This document shows positions 50,522 through 60,091 of a stretch of DNA of 64,000 nt, piece by piece. The first letter of the stretch is position 1. The number at the start of each line of letters is the position of its first letter. Both the position numbers and the translations under genes were made by a program. A model generated the notes under the pieces. It did not search any database and was not told the DNA's origin. It was given only the letters and a program-made list of their open reading frames with translations. The stretch comes from Rugosimonospora africana (GTDB lineage: Bacteria; Actinomycetota; Actinomycetes; Mycobacteriales; Micromonosporaceae): contig NZ_BONZ01000003.1 of NCBI RefSeq assembly GCF_016862975.1, positions 62,001-126,000 of the forward strand, given 5' to 3'.

Positions 50522-50593
50522 AGGTAGGGCCGGGCGGTGCCGGTGACGCCAGCGCTCGGCCAAAGCGGCCGGTCGGCGCCGGCAACGCTGGCG

Positions 50594-51508
50594 CTACGCC
50601 AGTGACCAGGCGATGCCGTCGAGGATGTCGTGCTCGCTCGCGACCAGTTCGGTGACGCCCGCGCGGTTCAGGATCGTGCGCAGGATCAGGCCGCCGGCGC
50701 CGATCACGTCGGCCCTGCCCGGGTGCATCACCGGCAGAGCCGACCGCTGCTCGTACGTCATCGCGAGCAGATCGGCGACGACCCGTTCGATGTCCGCAGT
50801 GGACATCCGGGAGTGGTGGATGCGCTCCGGCTGGTACTCGGACAGGCCGAGCGTGATCGCGGCGATCGTGGTGACGGTACCGGCGACGCCGACCAGGGTC
50901 GCGTCACCCATCCCGCCGACCACCGACAGCGCCTTGTCCACCGCCGTCTCGATGTCCGCGGTCGCCGCCTCGATCTGCTCCGGCGTGGGCGGGTTGCCGG
51001 ACAGGTGCCGCTCGGTCATCCGTACGCACCCGATGTCCACGCTGATCGCGCTCTCCACAGTGGTCGTACCGGCGACGAACTCGGTGGAGCCGCCGCCGAT
51101 GTCCACCACGACGTAGCCTCCGACTGGCAGGCCGCGTACGGCACCGGTGAACGACAGCTCCGCCTCCTGCCGACCGGTGATCACCTCGGGCGGCACGCCC
51201 AGCGTGGCCCGCACCATGTCCCGGAACTCCCCGGCGTTCGACGCGTCCCGGGTCGCCGAGGTGGCCACCATCCGTACCCGTTCGGCGCCCAGCTCCCGGA
51301 TCCGCCCGGCGTACCGGTCCAGCGCGACCCGGGTGCGCTCGATCGCTTCGGGCGCCAGCCGGCCGGTACGGTCGACCCCCTGGCCGAGCCGCACGATCTC
51401 CATCCGCCGGTCGATGTCGGTGAGGTCGCCGATGCCGTCCGCCGGCAGATCGGCGACCAGCAGCCGGATCGAGTTGGTACCACAGTCGATCGAGGCGACC
51501 CGACTCAC
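50594..51508 (-). CDS. ppx: Exopolyphosphatase / guanosine pentaphosphatase family protein
   Basis: A 304-residue ASKHA-fold phosphatase. It has DCGTNSIRLLVAD (phosphate 1), VATSATRDASNA and VVDIGGGSTEF (phosphate 2), with the C-terminal GAGGLILRTIL. Length fits the short actinobacterial Ppx1 type, which degrades polyphosphate and can act on pppGpp; which activity dominates cannot be told. ATG at 51508 overlaps the upstream argA stop (4 bp). It is the last gene of the operon eno, FtsB-like, DUF501, argA, ppx. Confidence 0.9.
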   Translation of the reverse strand: MSRVASIDCGTNSIRLLVADLPADGIGDLTDIDRRMEIVRLGQGVDRTGRLAPEAIERTRVALDRYAGRIRELGAERVRMVATSATRDASNAGEFRDMVRATLGVPPEVITGRQEAELSFTGAVRGLPVGGYVVVDIGGGSTEFVAGTTTVESAISVDIGCVRMTERHLSGNPPTPEQIEAATADIETAVDKALSVVGGMGDATLVGVAGTVTTIAAITLGLSEYQPERIHHSRMSTADIERVVADLLAMTYEQRSALPVMHPGRADVIGAGGLILRTILNRAGVTELVASEHDILDGIAWSLA

Positions 51509-52092
51509 GCTTTCCGACCTTTCTGGCTCGGCGCGCCTGACGCCGCGCGGAGACCCGGAACGTCGTCCTCCAGGCGCAGCAACATCCGGCTGTTACCCAA
51601 GGTGTTGGGCTTCACCCGTTCCAGGCCGAGGAACTCCGCGACCCCCTCGTCGTACGAGCGCAGCAGTTCCTCGTACACGCGGGGCGGCACCGGGGCGCCG
51701 TCGATCTCGACGAAACCGAACGAGGCGAAGAACTCGGTCTCGAACGTCAGGCAGAACACCCGCGCCACGCCCAGCTCCCGGGCCGTCGCGAGCAACTCGG
51801 CGACGATCCGGTGCCCGATCTTCCGGCCCCGCCACGCGGGATCCACGGCCACCGTGCGGACCTCGGCGAGGTCCTCCCACATCACGTGCAGCGCGCCGCA
51901 GCCGACGACCTTCCCGGCCGCCCGCGCCACCCAGAACTCCTGGACGTCCTCGTAGAGCGCCACCGTCGCCTTGGACAGCAGCCGGCGCTCATTGGAATAC
52001 GTGTCGACGAGGCGCCGGATCGCCCGGACGTCGCCGGTACGCGCCCGGCCGACGGTGATCTCGTCCGACCCGCTCGGTTCCGCTGAACTCAC
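51505..52092 (-). CDS. argA: GNAT N-acetyltransferase, ArgA-like
   Basis: A 195-residue GNAT protein. Core segments are LVDTYSNERRLLSKATVALYEDVQEFWVA, GCGALHVMWEDLAEVRTVAVDPAWRGRKIGHRIV (acetyl-CoA loop RGRKIG) and KPNTLGNSRML. These closely resemble M. tuberculosis Rv2747 as I remember it, a stand-alone N-acetylglutamate synthase that starts arginine synthesis. No arginine genes are nearby, so the symbol rests on similarity only. GTG at 52092 overlaps the DUF501 stop. Confidence 0.8.
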   Translation of the reverse strand: MSSAEPSGSDEITVGRARTGDVRAIRRLVDTYSNERRLLSKATVALYEDVQEFWVARAAGKVVGCGALHVMWEDLAEVRTVAVDPAWRGRKIGHRIVAELLATARELGVARVFCLTFETEFFASFGFVEIDGAPVPPRVYEELLRSYDEGVAEFLGLERVKPNTLGNSRMLLRLEDDVPGLRAASGAPSQKGRKA

Positions 52093-52583
52093 ACGCACCG
52101 GCCCGCGGTCCACCACGGCTCGACCAGCTCGCGTACCTCGTCGCCGAACGGGTTCACGCCCGGACCGGCTGCCAGCGCGTGCCCCAGGTGCACGTGCAGG
52201 CACTTGACCCGTCCCGGCATCCCGCCGGCCGACACCCCGGCGATCTCCGGTACCTCGCCGATCGCCTCGCGCTGCGCCAGGTAGTCCTCGTGCACGCCCC
52301 GGTACGCGGCGGCCAGCTCCGGATCCGTGGACAGCCTCTCGGTCATCTGCTTCATCAGCCCGGCCGACTCCAGCCGGCTGCACGCCTGCACGGCTCGGGG
52401 GCAGGTCAGGTAGTACAACGTCGGGAACGGCGTGCCGTCCGCGAGGCGCGGCGTCGTCTGCACGACGTCCGGCAGGCCGCACGGGCACCGGTGCGCCACC
52501 GCCCGGGTGCCGCGGGGCGTGCGCCCGAGCTGGTCCTGTACCGCCTCGATGTCCCCGGGCCCCAACGGCTCGGTCGGGCTCAC
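52089..52583 (-). CDS. DUF501 family protein
   Basis: A 164-residue protein with the actinobacterial DUF501 pattern: CPCGLPDVVQTTPRLADGTPFPTLYYLTCP at about 32-62, then SRLESAGLMKQM and VKCLHVHLGHALAAGPGVNPFGDEV. The cysteines (C-P-C, then C) and conserved histidines suggest metal binding, but no activity is known. In many actinobacteria it lies between the FtsB-like gene and ppx, as here. GTG at 52583 overlaps the upstream stop (GTGA). Confidence 0.88.
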   Translation of the reverse strand: MSPTEPLGPGDIEAVQDQLGRTPRGTRAVAHRCPCGLPDVVQTTPRLADGTPFPTLYYLTCPRAVQACSRLESAGLMKQMTERLSTDPELAAAYRGVHEDYLAQREAIGEVPEIAGVSAGGMPGRVKCLHVHLGHALAAGPGVNPFGDEVRELVEPWWTAGRCV

Positions 52584-53236
52584 GGCGCGGTCCGGGGCTT
52601 GTCCGCGGCCTGAACGCTCGACCACAGCTGCCCATACCACGGCCCGGTGTTCTTTGCCTTGCCGGCATTGGGATCGGTGGACGTGGACGCGGTCGAACCG
52701 GGCCGCGACACCATGAAGACCGTGTCGCCCGGCATCGCCATCTGAAGCCTTTCGCGTGCCTGGGTGCGGATGTAGGTCGGATCCTTCCACCGCTGCGACT
52801 CGTCGGTCAGCTCGCCGATGCGCCGGCGCTGGGCGGCCTGGTTGGCCTCCAGAGTGGAGATCTGCGCCTGTTGGTTCAGGTAGATGCGCACCGGGTAGGC
52901 GTAGGCCAGCAGCAGCGCGCCGAGTACCAACGCCAGGACGGTCGCCCGGCCGGTGAGCCGGTGCGGCTGCGGTGCCCGGGTGCGCCGGGCGGCGCCACCG
53001 GCTGCGGCGCGGCGGGCGCTGGCCGGACGGGACGCGGAGCGCGCCGGGTCGGTGGCGGCGGAGCGGGTGGGGACCGCCCGTACCCGGTCGGCGGAGCGGA
53101 GCGGCGTGGCCCGGTTCGAGCCGGCGCGGCCGAGGCTCGTGCGGGTGGCCGCGCCCCGGGTGGCCCGGGGGGAGCCGGTGCCCCGGCCGCGCCGGCTAGG
53201 ACCGCCTCGGCCTGGGGTGCGACGTGGCTGCGTCAT
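52580..53236 (-). CDS. FtsB/DivIC-type septum formation initiator
   Basis: A 218-residue bitopic protein. The first 90 residues are an Arg/Ala/Pro-rich cytoplasmic tail. One transmembrane helix is at about 98-116 (VLALVLGALLLAYAYPV), followed by a coiled coil (LNQQAQISTLEANQAAQRRRIGEL) and the PTYIRTQARERLQMAMPGD segment of the DivIC family. It should join the FtsQ-FtsL complex in septal wall synthesis. ATG at 53236. It lies 160 bp after eno; a hairpin sits in between, so it may be partly uncoupled from eno. Confidence 0.9.
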   Translation of the reverse strand: MTQPRRTPGRGGPSRRGRGTGSPRATRGAATRTSLGRAGSNRATPLRSADRVRAVPTRSAATDPARSASRPASARRAAAGGAARRTRAPQPHRLTGRATVLALVLGALLLAYAYPVRIYLNQQAQISTLEANQAAQRRRIGELTDESQRWKDPTYIRTQARERLQMAMPGDTVFMVSRPGSTASTSTDPNAGKAKNTGPWYGQLWSSVQAADKPRTAP

Positions 53237-53298
53237 GCTTGCCCTCCCCCCGTTGTCAACGCCACCGCGGGGGCGCGGGCGGTCGACGGATCGGGTCG

Positions 53299-53326
53299 GG
53301 GCCAGACAACCTCGGTTGTCCGGCCC
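53299..53326 (-). terminator. Hairpin downstream of eno
   Basis: GGGCCAGACAAC (53299-53310) pairs with GTTGTCCGGCCC (53315-53326) with one mismatch and a CTCG loop. No T-tract follows, so it could be a terminator or attenuator between eno and the FtsB-like gene. Confidence 0.55.
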
Positions 53327-53397
53327 GGCCCCGCCGCTTCGCCGCGCCCCGCGCGATCGGACGCACTACCGGCCGGCTGTCGCCGGGCCGGTGACGA

Positions 53398-54768
<1,371 letters not shown>

Positions 54769-54832
54769 CTATCGAGCAGGGATAAGGGCCGGAGCACCGC
54801 CTCCCGGACCCGAGACCCGGGGCGATTTTCGG

Positions 54833-54838
54833 TATAAA
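54833..54838 (+). promoter_or_regulatory. -10 element for the lipoprotein gene
   Basis: TATAAA in a local AT-rich patch, 59 bases before the ATG at 54897. No -35 box is evident at the right distance. The transcript would start near 54845. Confidence 0.4.
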
Positions 54839-54896
54839 ACGACCCAGATTGTGAATAGAGTTGCCGCGCGGCCAGATCAGCGGGAAGGCTGAGGAC

Positions 54897-55619
54897 ATGC
54901 GTCTTGCGCCGCGGTCGATCCGCGCCCGACGTACCCTCGCCGTTGCCATGTCCGCGCTGGTCACCGCCGCGGTCGGGGGATCGGCCGGCTGCGACACCGT
55001 CGCCGGTGGTCAGCAGCTGAGCGGCCGGGCCCAGCTGGTGGACGACCTCGCCAGCCGGATGTCCAGCGCCGGCTCGCTGACCTACACCGCGACCTACTCG
55101 CTGCCACACGGCACCAGCGCCACCATCGCCCAGGCCCAGGACCCGAGCCGGGTCGCCTACACCTATCCGGGCGGCGAGCTCGTGCTCACCCCGGACCAGA
55201 CCGCGGACTGCCGCTCCTCGGGCGGCGCCACGACCTGCACGCTGACCCCGCCGCCATCGCCGCCCGGCAACCCGACCAGCGCGCTGCTGTCCCAGATCGG
55301 CGGCCGGGGCCTGCTCGCCCCGACGGTCGTGATCGACCTGCTCAGCGCGGTCGCCGTGGACGGCGGGACGGTGGTCTCCCAGCACGACACCACGCTGTCC
55401 GGCGAGCACGCCACCTGCCTCGACGTGACCGGCCTGAGCAACGCGCCGGCCACCAGCTTCTCCGCCTGCGTGACGACCGAGGGGATGCTGGGCAGCTTCA
55501 CCGGTACGGTCGACGGCAACCCGATCGACCTGACTCTGGACGACTACCGGCCCACCGTCGCCCTGGACGCGTTCGCCCTGCCGGGCGGCGCGACGATCGC
55601 CGACAAGCGGTCGAAGTGA
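54897..55619 (+). CDS. Putative lipoprotein
   Basis: A 240-residue exported protein. A basic start (MRLAPRSIRARRT) and hydrophobic core end in GGSAGCD, a lipobox-like site with cysteine at about residue 32. The mature part is beta-rich (SLTYTATYSLPHG, RVAYTYPGGELVLTP), with paired cysteines (DCRSSGGATTC, C in THATC-like and SACV). It has an LppX/LprG-like look but I cannot assign it. ATG at 54897 is preceded by GAGG. It is divergent from eno. Confidence 0.7.
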   Translation: MRLAPRSIRARRTLAVAMSALVTAAVGGSAGCDTVAGGQQLSGRAQLVDDLASRMSSAGSLTYTATYSLPHGTSATIAQAQDPSRVAYTYPGGELVLTPDQTADCRSSGGATTCTLTPPPSPPGNPTSALLSQIGGRGLLAPTVVIDLLSAVAVDGGTVVSQHDTTLSGEHATCLDVTGLSNAPATSFSACVTTEGMLGSFTGTVDGNPIDLTLDDYRPTVALDAFALPGGATIADKRSK

Positions 55620-55688
55620 GCCGCCGGGCCGGTCGCTGTGAGCCCGGGCCGGTCGACGTGACCCGCCGGGACCGGTCGACGTGAGCCG

Positions 55689-56459
55689 TCAGGACCGGTC
55701 CAGGGACAGCTGCGACAGGCCGCCGACCGCGTCCAGCTCGTACCGGTCCCTCGCCTGATCCCAGCCGGCGGCCGGGTACACGGTGTTTCCGGAGACACCG
55801 GCGTGCACGGTGCCGTCGATGGTCGCCTGCCCGGCGCCGCCGGCGACCCGTACCTGGACCGGTACGGCCGCCGGGGCGTGCACGGTGAACTCGGACGCCC
55901 CGCCACCCTCCCGTACCGTGACCGTGCCTCTCGGCCTGGGCAGCCACAGCTCGACGCTGGACACGCCGCTGGCGATGTCGACTCCGGAAACCGGGCCGCC
56001 GCGCAGGTCGAGTCGGGCCTCATCGGCCCCGCCGGCGAGCCGGAACCGCCAGGTCGCCCGCGAGCTGAGCAGGATCTCGACGCTGGCCGGGCCGCCACCC
56101 GAGCCGTCGTCCGAGGCACCCAGCCCGACGAGTACCGAACCGTCCTGGTCGGTCACCCGGGGTACCGTGCCGGAACCGGCCGGCGTACCGATCCGGTACA
56201 GCCGGTCGCCGAGGTCCCGGACCCGTACCGTCACCAGCCCGACCCCCGACGTCAGGTCGAGCCGGGCGTCGTCGCGGCCGGCCAGCGGCGCCGAAACGGT
56301 GTGCTCCGGCCCGTTCCCGTGCCGCACGGTGAGGCTCACCGCGGCCACCAGCAGGGCGATGAGCAGGAGGGCGACCAGGATCACCAGGCCGATGTAGATG
56401 GGCCGGCAGTCCGGAGCGGCGACCGGCCCCTCGGGTGGGGCGGACGTGTCAACGGCCAT
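55689..56459 (-). CDS. Single-pass membrane protein with external beta domain
   Basis: A 256-residue protein. One transmembrane helix is at about residues 20-45 (YIGLVILVALLLIALLVAAV). The rest is a beta-helix-like series of short strands (LDLTSGVGLVTVRV, ARLDLRGGPVSGVDIASGVSSVELWLP, ATIDGTVHAGVSG), reminiscent of DUF4097-type putative adhesin folds. Function unknown. ATG at 56459 has no good ribosome site and the frame is open to 56657, so the start is uncertain. It converges with the lipoprotein gene and diverges from the next gene. Confidence 0.65.
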   Translation of the reverse strand: MAVDTSAPPEGPVAAPDCRPIYIGLVILVALLLIALLVAAVSLTVRHGNGPEHTVSAPLAGRDDARLDLTSGVGLVTVRVRDLGDRLYRIGTPAGSGTVPRVTDQDGSVLVGLGASDDGSGGGPASVEILLSSRATWRFRLAGGADEARLDLRGGPVSGVDIASGVSSVELWLPRPRGTVTVREGGGASEFTVHAPAAVPVQVRVAGGAGQATIDGTVHAGVSGNTVYPAAGWDQARDRYELDAVGGLSQLSLDRS

Positions 56460-56594
56460 GGCCGCACCGGTACCCCGGCGGGCCCGAACGGCAAACTCCT
56501 CCCGTTTGCCGCGACCGGAGTGCGGGCACTCCTTCGGACAACAGGCGAACGAGACGACTGCGGTCGGCAGGCTGACGTGCTGGAGGTGTCCCTG

Positions 56595-57029
56595 ATGGGC
56601 AACGGGTGGAGTGGACGGACCCGGGAAGCGGAGCGGGTCGCGGGACAGGCGTTCCACGAGTTGGTCGCGGCAGTCGAGGCCGGCGGTAACGGGGCGCGGT
56701 CGCTGGCCCGGCGCGGTGCCGACCTGGCCGAGGAGGCGAGCGACCGGCTCAACTCGGCGGGCGACCGGATCAGCTCGGCGAGCGACCGCGTCGGCTCGGC
56801 GATGGGCGAGAGCCGGCGGCGCGCCAGTAGCGCGATGGACGCGCTGGCCGGCCGCCGGGCGCCGATCCAGTGGGAGTGGATCTTCGCTGGAGCGGCGACC
56901 GGCATGGTGATCGGCTGGCTGATCGCGCGGTTGACCCGGCGCGCGGCTGAGGAGGCGTTCGTACTGGAGGACTCCGACGCGGTGATCGCCGACCCAGTCG
57001 CCGCCGAGGAGAGCAAGGGCATGGCCTGA
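56595..57029 (+). CDS. Small tail-anchored-like membrane protein, unknown
   Basis: A 144-residue protein. The long helical N-terminal half contains a repeated heptad-like series (DRLNSAGDRISSASDRVGSAMG). One hydrophobic segment lies at about residues 98-116 (FAGAATGMVIGWLIARL), and an acidic tail follows. This resembles short membrane-associated apolipophorin- or YtxH-like proteins. ATG at 56595 with GGAGG eight bases upstream. Confidence 0.7.
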   Translation: MGNGWSGRTREAERVAGQAFHELVAAVEAGGNGARSLARRGADLAEEASDRLNSAGDRISSASDRVGSAMGESRRRASSAMDALAGRRAPIQWEWIFAGAATGMVIGWLIARLTRRAAEEAFVLEDSDAVIADPVAAEESKGMA

Positions 57030-57044
57030 CCGCGCCCGGGCGGG

Positions 57045-58664
57045 TCAGACGCCCAGCAGCGTCCGCAGGTGCCGGGGCGCGAGCGAGCCGTGCGCGAGCA
57101 TGCGGTCGTGCCAGTCGCGCACCGGTACCTCGGACGGCCGGGCGCGGCCGATCCCGGCCACCTCGACGTACCCGACGAAGTACGTCGACAGCTGGGTCGA
57201 GGTGAGCAGCGCCCGCCGCCACTTGCCGGCCGCCTCGCCCTCCTCCTGGAACCCGCGCCCGGTCATCAGCGCCATGGCGTCCGCCTCGGTCAACCCCTCG
57301 CAGTGCACCAGCTGGTCGATGACCGCGTTGAGCGCGCAGCGCAACTGCATCTTGAGCTGCTGGAGCCGGACCGGTACGCCGCCGAAGCCGTAGTCCGCCA
57401 TCAGCTCCTCGGTGTAGACCGCCCAGCCCTCGACGAACGGACCGGACCAGCCCAGCGACCGGACCCTGGTCGACCCCCGGTACCGGCGCGCGTGCGCCAG
57501 CTGGAGGAAGTGGCCCGGCATCGCCTCGTGCACGGTCAGGTTGCGGACCATGTGGTCGTTGTACTCGCGGTAGAACGACGTGATCCGCTCCGGCGACCAG
57601 TCGCTGGGCGTCGGCGAGATGCAGTAGAACGTGGGCACCTCGGAGGTCTCCAGCGCGCCGGGCGGGTCGCAGTATGCCACCGCGACGCCCCGGGCGAACT
57701 CCGGCATCTCCTGGATCACGCACGGGTCGTCGATCAGCGACACCAGCTCGTTGGCACGCACGAACTCGGTCGCCTCGTCGAGGCTGCGCTTCGCCAGGTC
57801 CACGATGGACGTGTTGTCCGGATGCTCCTCGGCCAGCCGGTCGAGAGCCGCGCGTACCGTCTCGTCGGTCTCCGGGCCCCCGACCATCCGGGCGGAGACC
57901 TCCCGTAGCTGCTCGCTGACCCGGTCGAGGGTGTCCTGCGCCCGGGACAGCACCTCGGCCGCGGTCAGGCCGGTGTCCAGGGTGTGCCACAGCCGGGCCT
58001 CCCAGAGCCGCCGCCCCAGCCTCGGGTCGCGGCCGGCGCCGCCGTCGGCGAGCTGGGTACCGAGCCAGCCGCCGAACTCGTCCAGCGCGGTACGGGCCCG
58101 CTGCGCTGCCGGTTCGACCCGGCCGGCCAGCGCCGGCTCCTCGGCCAGCAGCCGGGGCACCTCGCTGGCGATGAGCCCGGCGGTGCCGGCGAACTGGCCC
58201 TGCGCCGTCTCCAGGTGTACGCGCGGGCAGTCCACCAGGGTGGCCCGCGCGGTGGCCAGCGCGTCCGGAATGGCCTCCAGCCGCTGGGCGAGGCTCTCCA
58301 GCCGCTGCGCGACCGGCGCGTACGGCCGGGAGATCAGCGAGTGCAGGAGCACGCCGGGATTGTGTGCCAGCGGGTTCCACTCGTGCTCACGCACCTCGGT
58401 GAGATCGAACAGCAGCCGGTCCACCAACGACATCAGGACCTCGTGGTCCACCCGCCCCTCGGCGTCGAGGGTGTCCTCGTCCACCTGAGACAGCGCGGCG
58501 GACGCCTCGCGCAGCATCGCCACGTCCCGCGCGACGCCGTCGGCGGAGAAGTCCGGCAACCGGCCGTCGAACCGGTGATCCCCCGCGTCGGTCGCCAGTT
58601 CGGGGTTGGCTTCCAGGACCGCCTCTACCACGCGCTCCGCGATGGTCACAAAGTCGTCGGACAT
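57045..58664 (-). CDS. DUF885 family protein (putative metallopeptidase)
   Basis: A 539-residue cytosolic, mostly helical protein of the DUF885 family. It has the signature VHEAMPGHFLQLAHA, a modified HExxH-like zinc site, and a later GWAVYTEELMADYG with a conserved glutamate. Some members are thought to be zinc carboxypeptidase-like enzymes, but the substrate is unknown. ATG at 58664 starts the recognisable family. Its stop is 15 bp from that of the preceding convergent gene, and it lies 9 bp after the stop of the MocR gene, so the two may be cotranscribed. Confidence 0.85.
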   Translation of the reverse strand: MSDDFVTIAERVVEAVLEANPELATDAGDHRFDGRLPDFSADGVARDVAMLREASAALSQVDEDTLDAEGRVDHEVLMSLVDRLLFDLTEVREHEWNPLAHNPGVLLHSLISRPYAPVAQRLESLAQRLEAIPDALATARATLVDCPRVHLETAQGQFAGTAGLIASEVPRLLAEEPALAGRVEPAAQRARTALDEFGGWLGTQLADGGAGRDPRLGRRLWEARLWHTLDTGLTAAEVLSRAQDTLDRVSEQLREVSARMVGGPETDETVRAALDRLAEEHPDNTSIVDLAKRSLDEATEFVRANELVSLIDDPCVIQEMPEFARGVAVAYCDPPGALETSEVPTFYCISPTPSDWSPERITSFYREYNDHMVRNLTVHEAMPGHFLQLAHARRYRGSTRVRSLGWSGPFVEGWAVYTEELMADYGFGGVPVRLQQLKMQLRCALNAVIDQLVHCEGLTEADAMALMTGRGFQEEGEAAGKWRRALLTSTQLSTYFVGYVEVAGIGRARPSEVPVRDWHDRMLAHGSLAPRHLRTLLGV

Positions 58665-58673
58665 CCCAGCAAC

Positions 58674-60023
58674 CTACCCGAGCAGCCTGCCGACCGAGGC
58701 GATGGCATCCCGCAGCCGGTCGGGCGGCAGCGCCGCGTACCCGATGGCGAGCCCCGGCGGTCCGGGCGCGCTGATCCGGGTGGTGGACAGTGCCAGCGCC
58801 CCGATACCCAGCGCCGCGGCCCGCCCGGCGAGCGCCACGTCGTCCACGCCGGGCGGCAGGGTGACCAGCAGGTGCATGCCGGCCGCCACGCCGGCGACCG
58901 TCGCCCCGGGAAGGTGCTCGGCGATCGCCGCGACCGCGACGTCACGGCGCAGCCGGTACAGCCGGCGCACGGTACGCAGGTGCCGCTCGTACCCGCCGGT
59001 CGCCAGGAGTTCGGCGAACGCGAGCTGTTCCAGCACCGGTCCGCCGTTGTCCGCCGCCGACTTGGCGACGGCCAGCTCCGCCATCAGCCGGGGCGGTCCG
59101 GCCAGCCACCCCAGCCGAAGGGCCGGGGCCAGCGCCTTGCTCACCGAGCCGATGTGCGCCACCGATCCGGTGGCCATCCCCTGGAGGCTGCCGACCGGAT
59201 CGCGGTCGTAGCGGAACTCCGCGTCGTAGTCGTCCTCCACGATCAGGCCGCCGGTGCGGGCGGCCCAGGCGACGAGCGCAGTACGCCGCTCGGGCGAGAG
59301 GACCACGCCGGTCGGGAACTGGTGTGCCGGCGTGACCACCACGGCGGCCAGCCGGGTACGGGACAGCGCGGCGACATCCAGCCCCTGGCTGTCGACCGGC
59401 ACCGGTACGGGCCGCAGCCCCGCCGCGATCAGGTGCTCCCGGATCGGCGGACTGCCCGGGTCCTCCACCCCGATCCGGTCCACACCCCGGGCGCGCAGTA
59501 CCGCCGCCAGCAGGGCCAGGGCCTGCGCCGCACCAGACGTGACCAGCAGCCCGGCGGGCTCCACCCGGGCCGCCCGGACCCGCACCAGGTAACCGGTCAA
59601 CTCGGCGCGCAGCCGGAGCGCGCCCGCCGGATCGCCGTAGTCGAAGTCGCTGTCGGCGGCGGTGCGCAGGGCGCTCTCGTACGCGCGGCGCCAGGCCCGG
59701 CGGGGGAACTGGGCCAGGTCCGGGATGCCGGGCCGCAGCGCGACCACCGGTGCCGGTCGCGCCGGTGCCCGAGGGACGGGCGGCTGCGCGGCACCGGTGG
59801 CGACGAACGTGCCCGAGCCGTGCCGGGCCACCAGCCGCCCCTCGGCCAGCAACTGCTCGTAGGCGCCGACCACCAGTCCCCGCGACACACCCAGCTCCGC
59901 CGCGAGGTCCCGAGTTGCCGGCAGGCGGGTGCCTGCGCCCAGGCTGCCGTCCGCGATCGCGGTGCGCAGCGCGGCCGCGAGCTGCTCGCCGAGCGCCGGT
60001 CGCCGGCGGTCGAGGACGAACAA
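58674..60023 (-). CDS. MocR-type regulator (GntR helix-turn-helix plus aminotransferase domain)
   Basis: A 449-residue fusion. Residues 1-75 form a GntR winged helix (AAALRTAIADGSLGAGTRLPATRDLAAELGVSRGLVVGAYEQL). Residues 95-449 form a class I/II aminotransferase fold; IGSVSKALAPALRLGW carries the PLP lysine and DDYDAEFRYDRDP a PLP-contacting aspartate. Such proteins sense PLP or an amino compound, and PdxR is the best-known member. No vitamin B6 genes are near; the divergent DMT transporter is the probable target. TTG at 60023 has AAGGGGA upstream. Confidence 0.92.
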   Translation of the reverse strand: MFVLDRRRPALGEQLAAALRTAIADGSLGAGTRLPATRDLAAELGVSRGLVVGAYEQLLAEGRLVARHGSGTFVATGAAQPPVPRAPARPAPVVALRPGIPDLAQFPRRAWRRAYESALRTAADSDFDYGDPAGALRLRAELTGYLVRVRAARVEPAGLLVTSGAAQALALLAAVLRARGVDRIGVEDPGSPPIREHLIAAGLRPVPVPVDSQGLDVAALSRTRLAAVVVTPAHQFPTGVVLSPERRTALVAWAARTGGLIVEDDYDAEFRYDRDPVGSLQGMATGSVAHIGSVSKALAPALRLGWLAGPPRLMAELAVAKSAADNGGPVLEQLAFAELLATGGYERHLRTVRRLYRLRRDVAVAAIAEHLPGATVAGVAAGMHLLVTLPPGVDDVALAGRAAALGIGALALSTTRISAPGPPGLAIGYAALPPDRLRDAIASVGRLLG

Positions 60024-60070
60024 GTGGTCCCCTTACAATGCGCGTCAGTGGACCTTCTCAGTAGACCACT
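60023..60070. promoter_or_regulatory. MocR operator boxes
   Basis: Three related boxes lie in the 68-bp gap between the divergent MocR and transporter genes: AGTGGTCC at 60023-60030, AGTGGACC at 60047-60054, and inverted AGACCACT at 60063-60070. Two direct and one inverted repeat is the arrangement known for MocR/PdxR binding sites. Confidence 0.65.
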
Positions 60071-60091
60071 CGGCTTCGTACCGTCGCCAGC

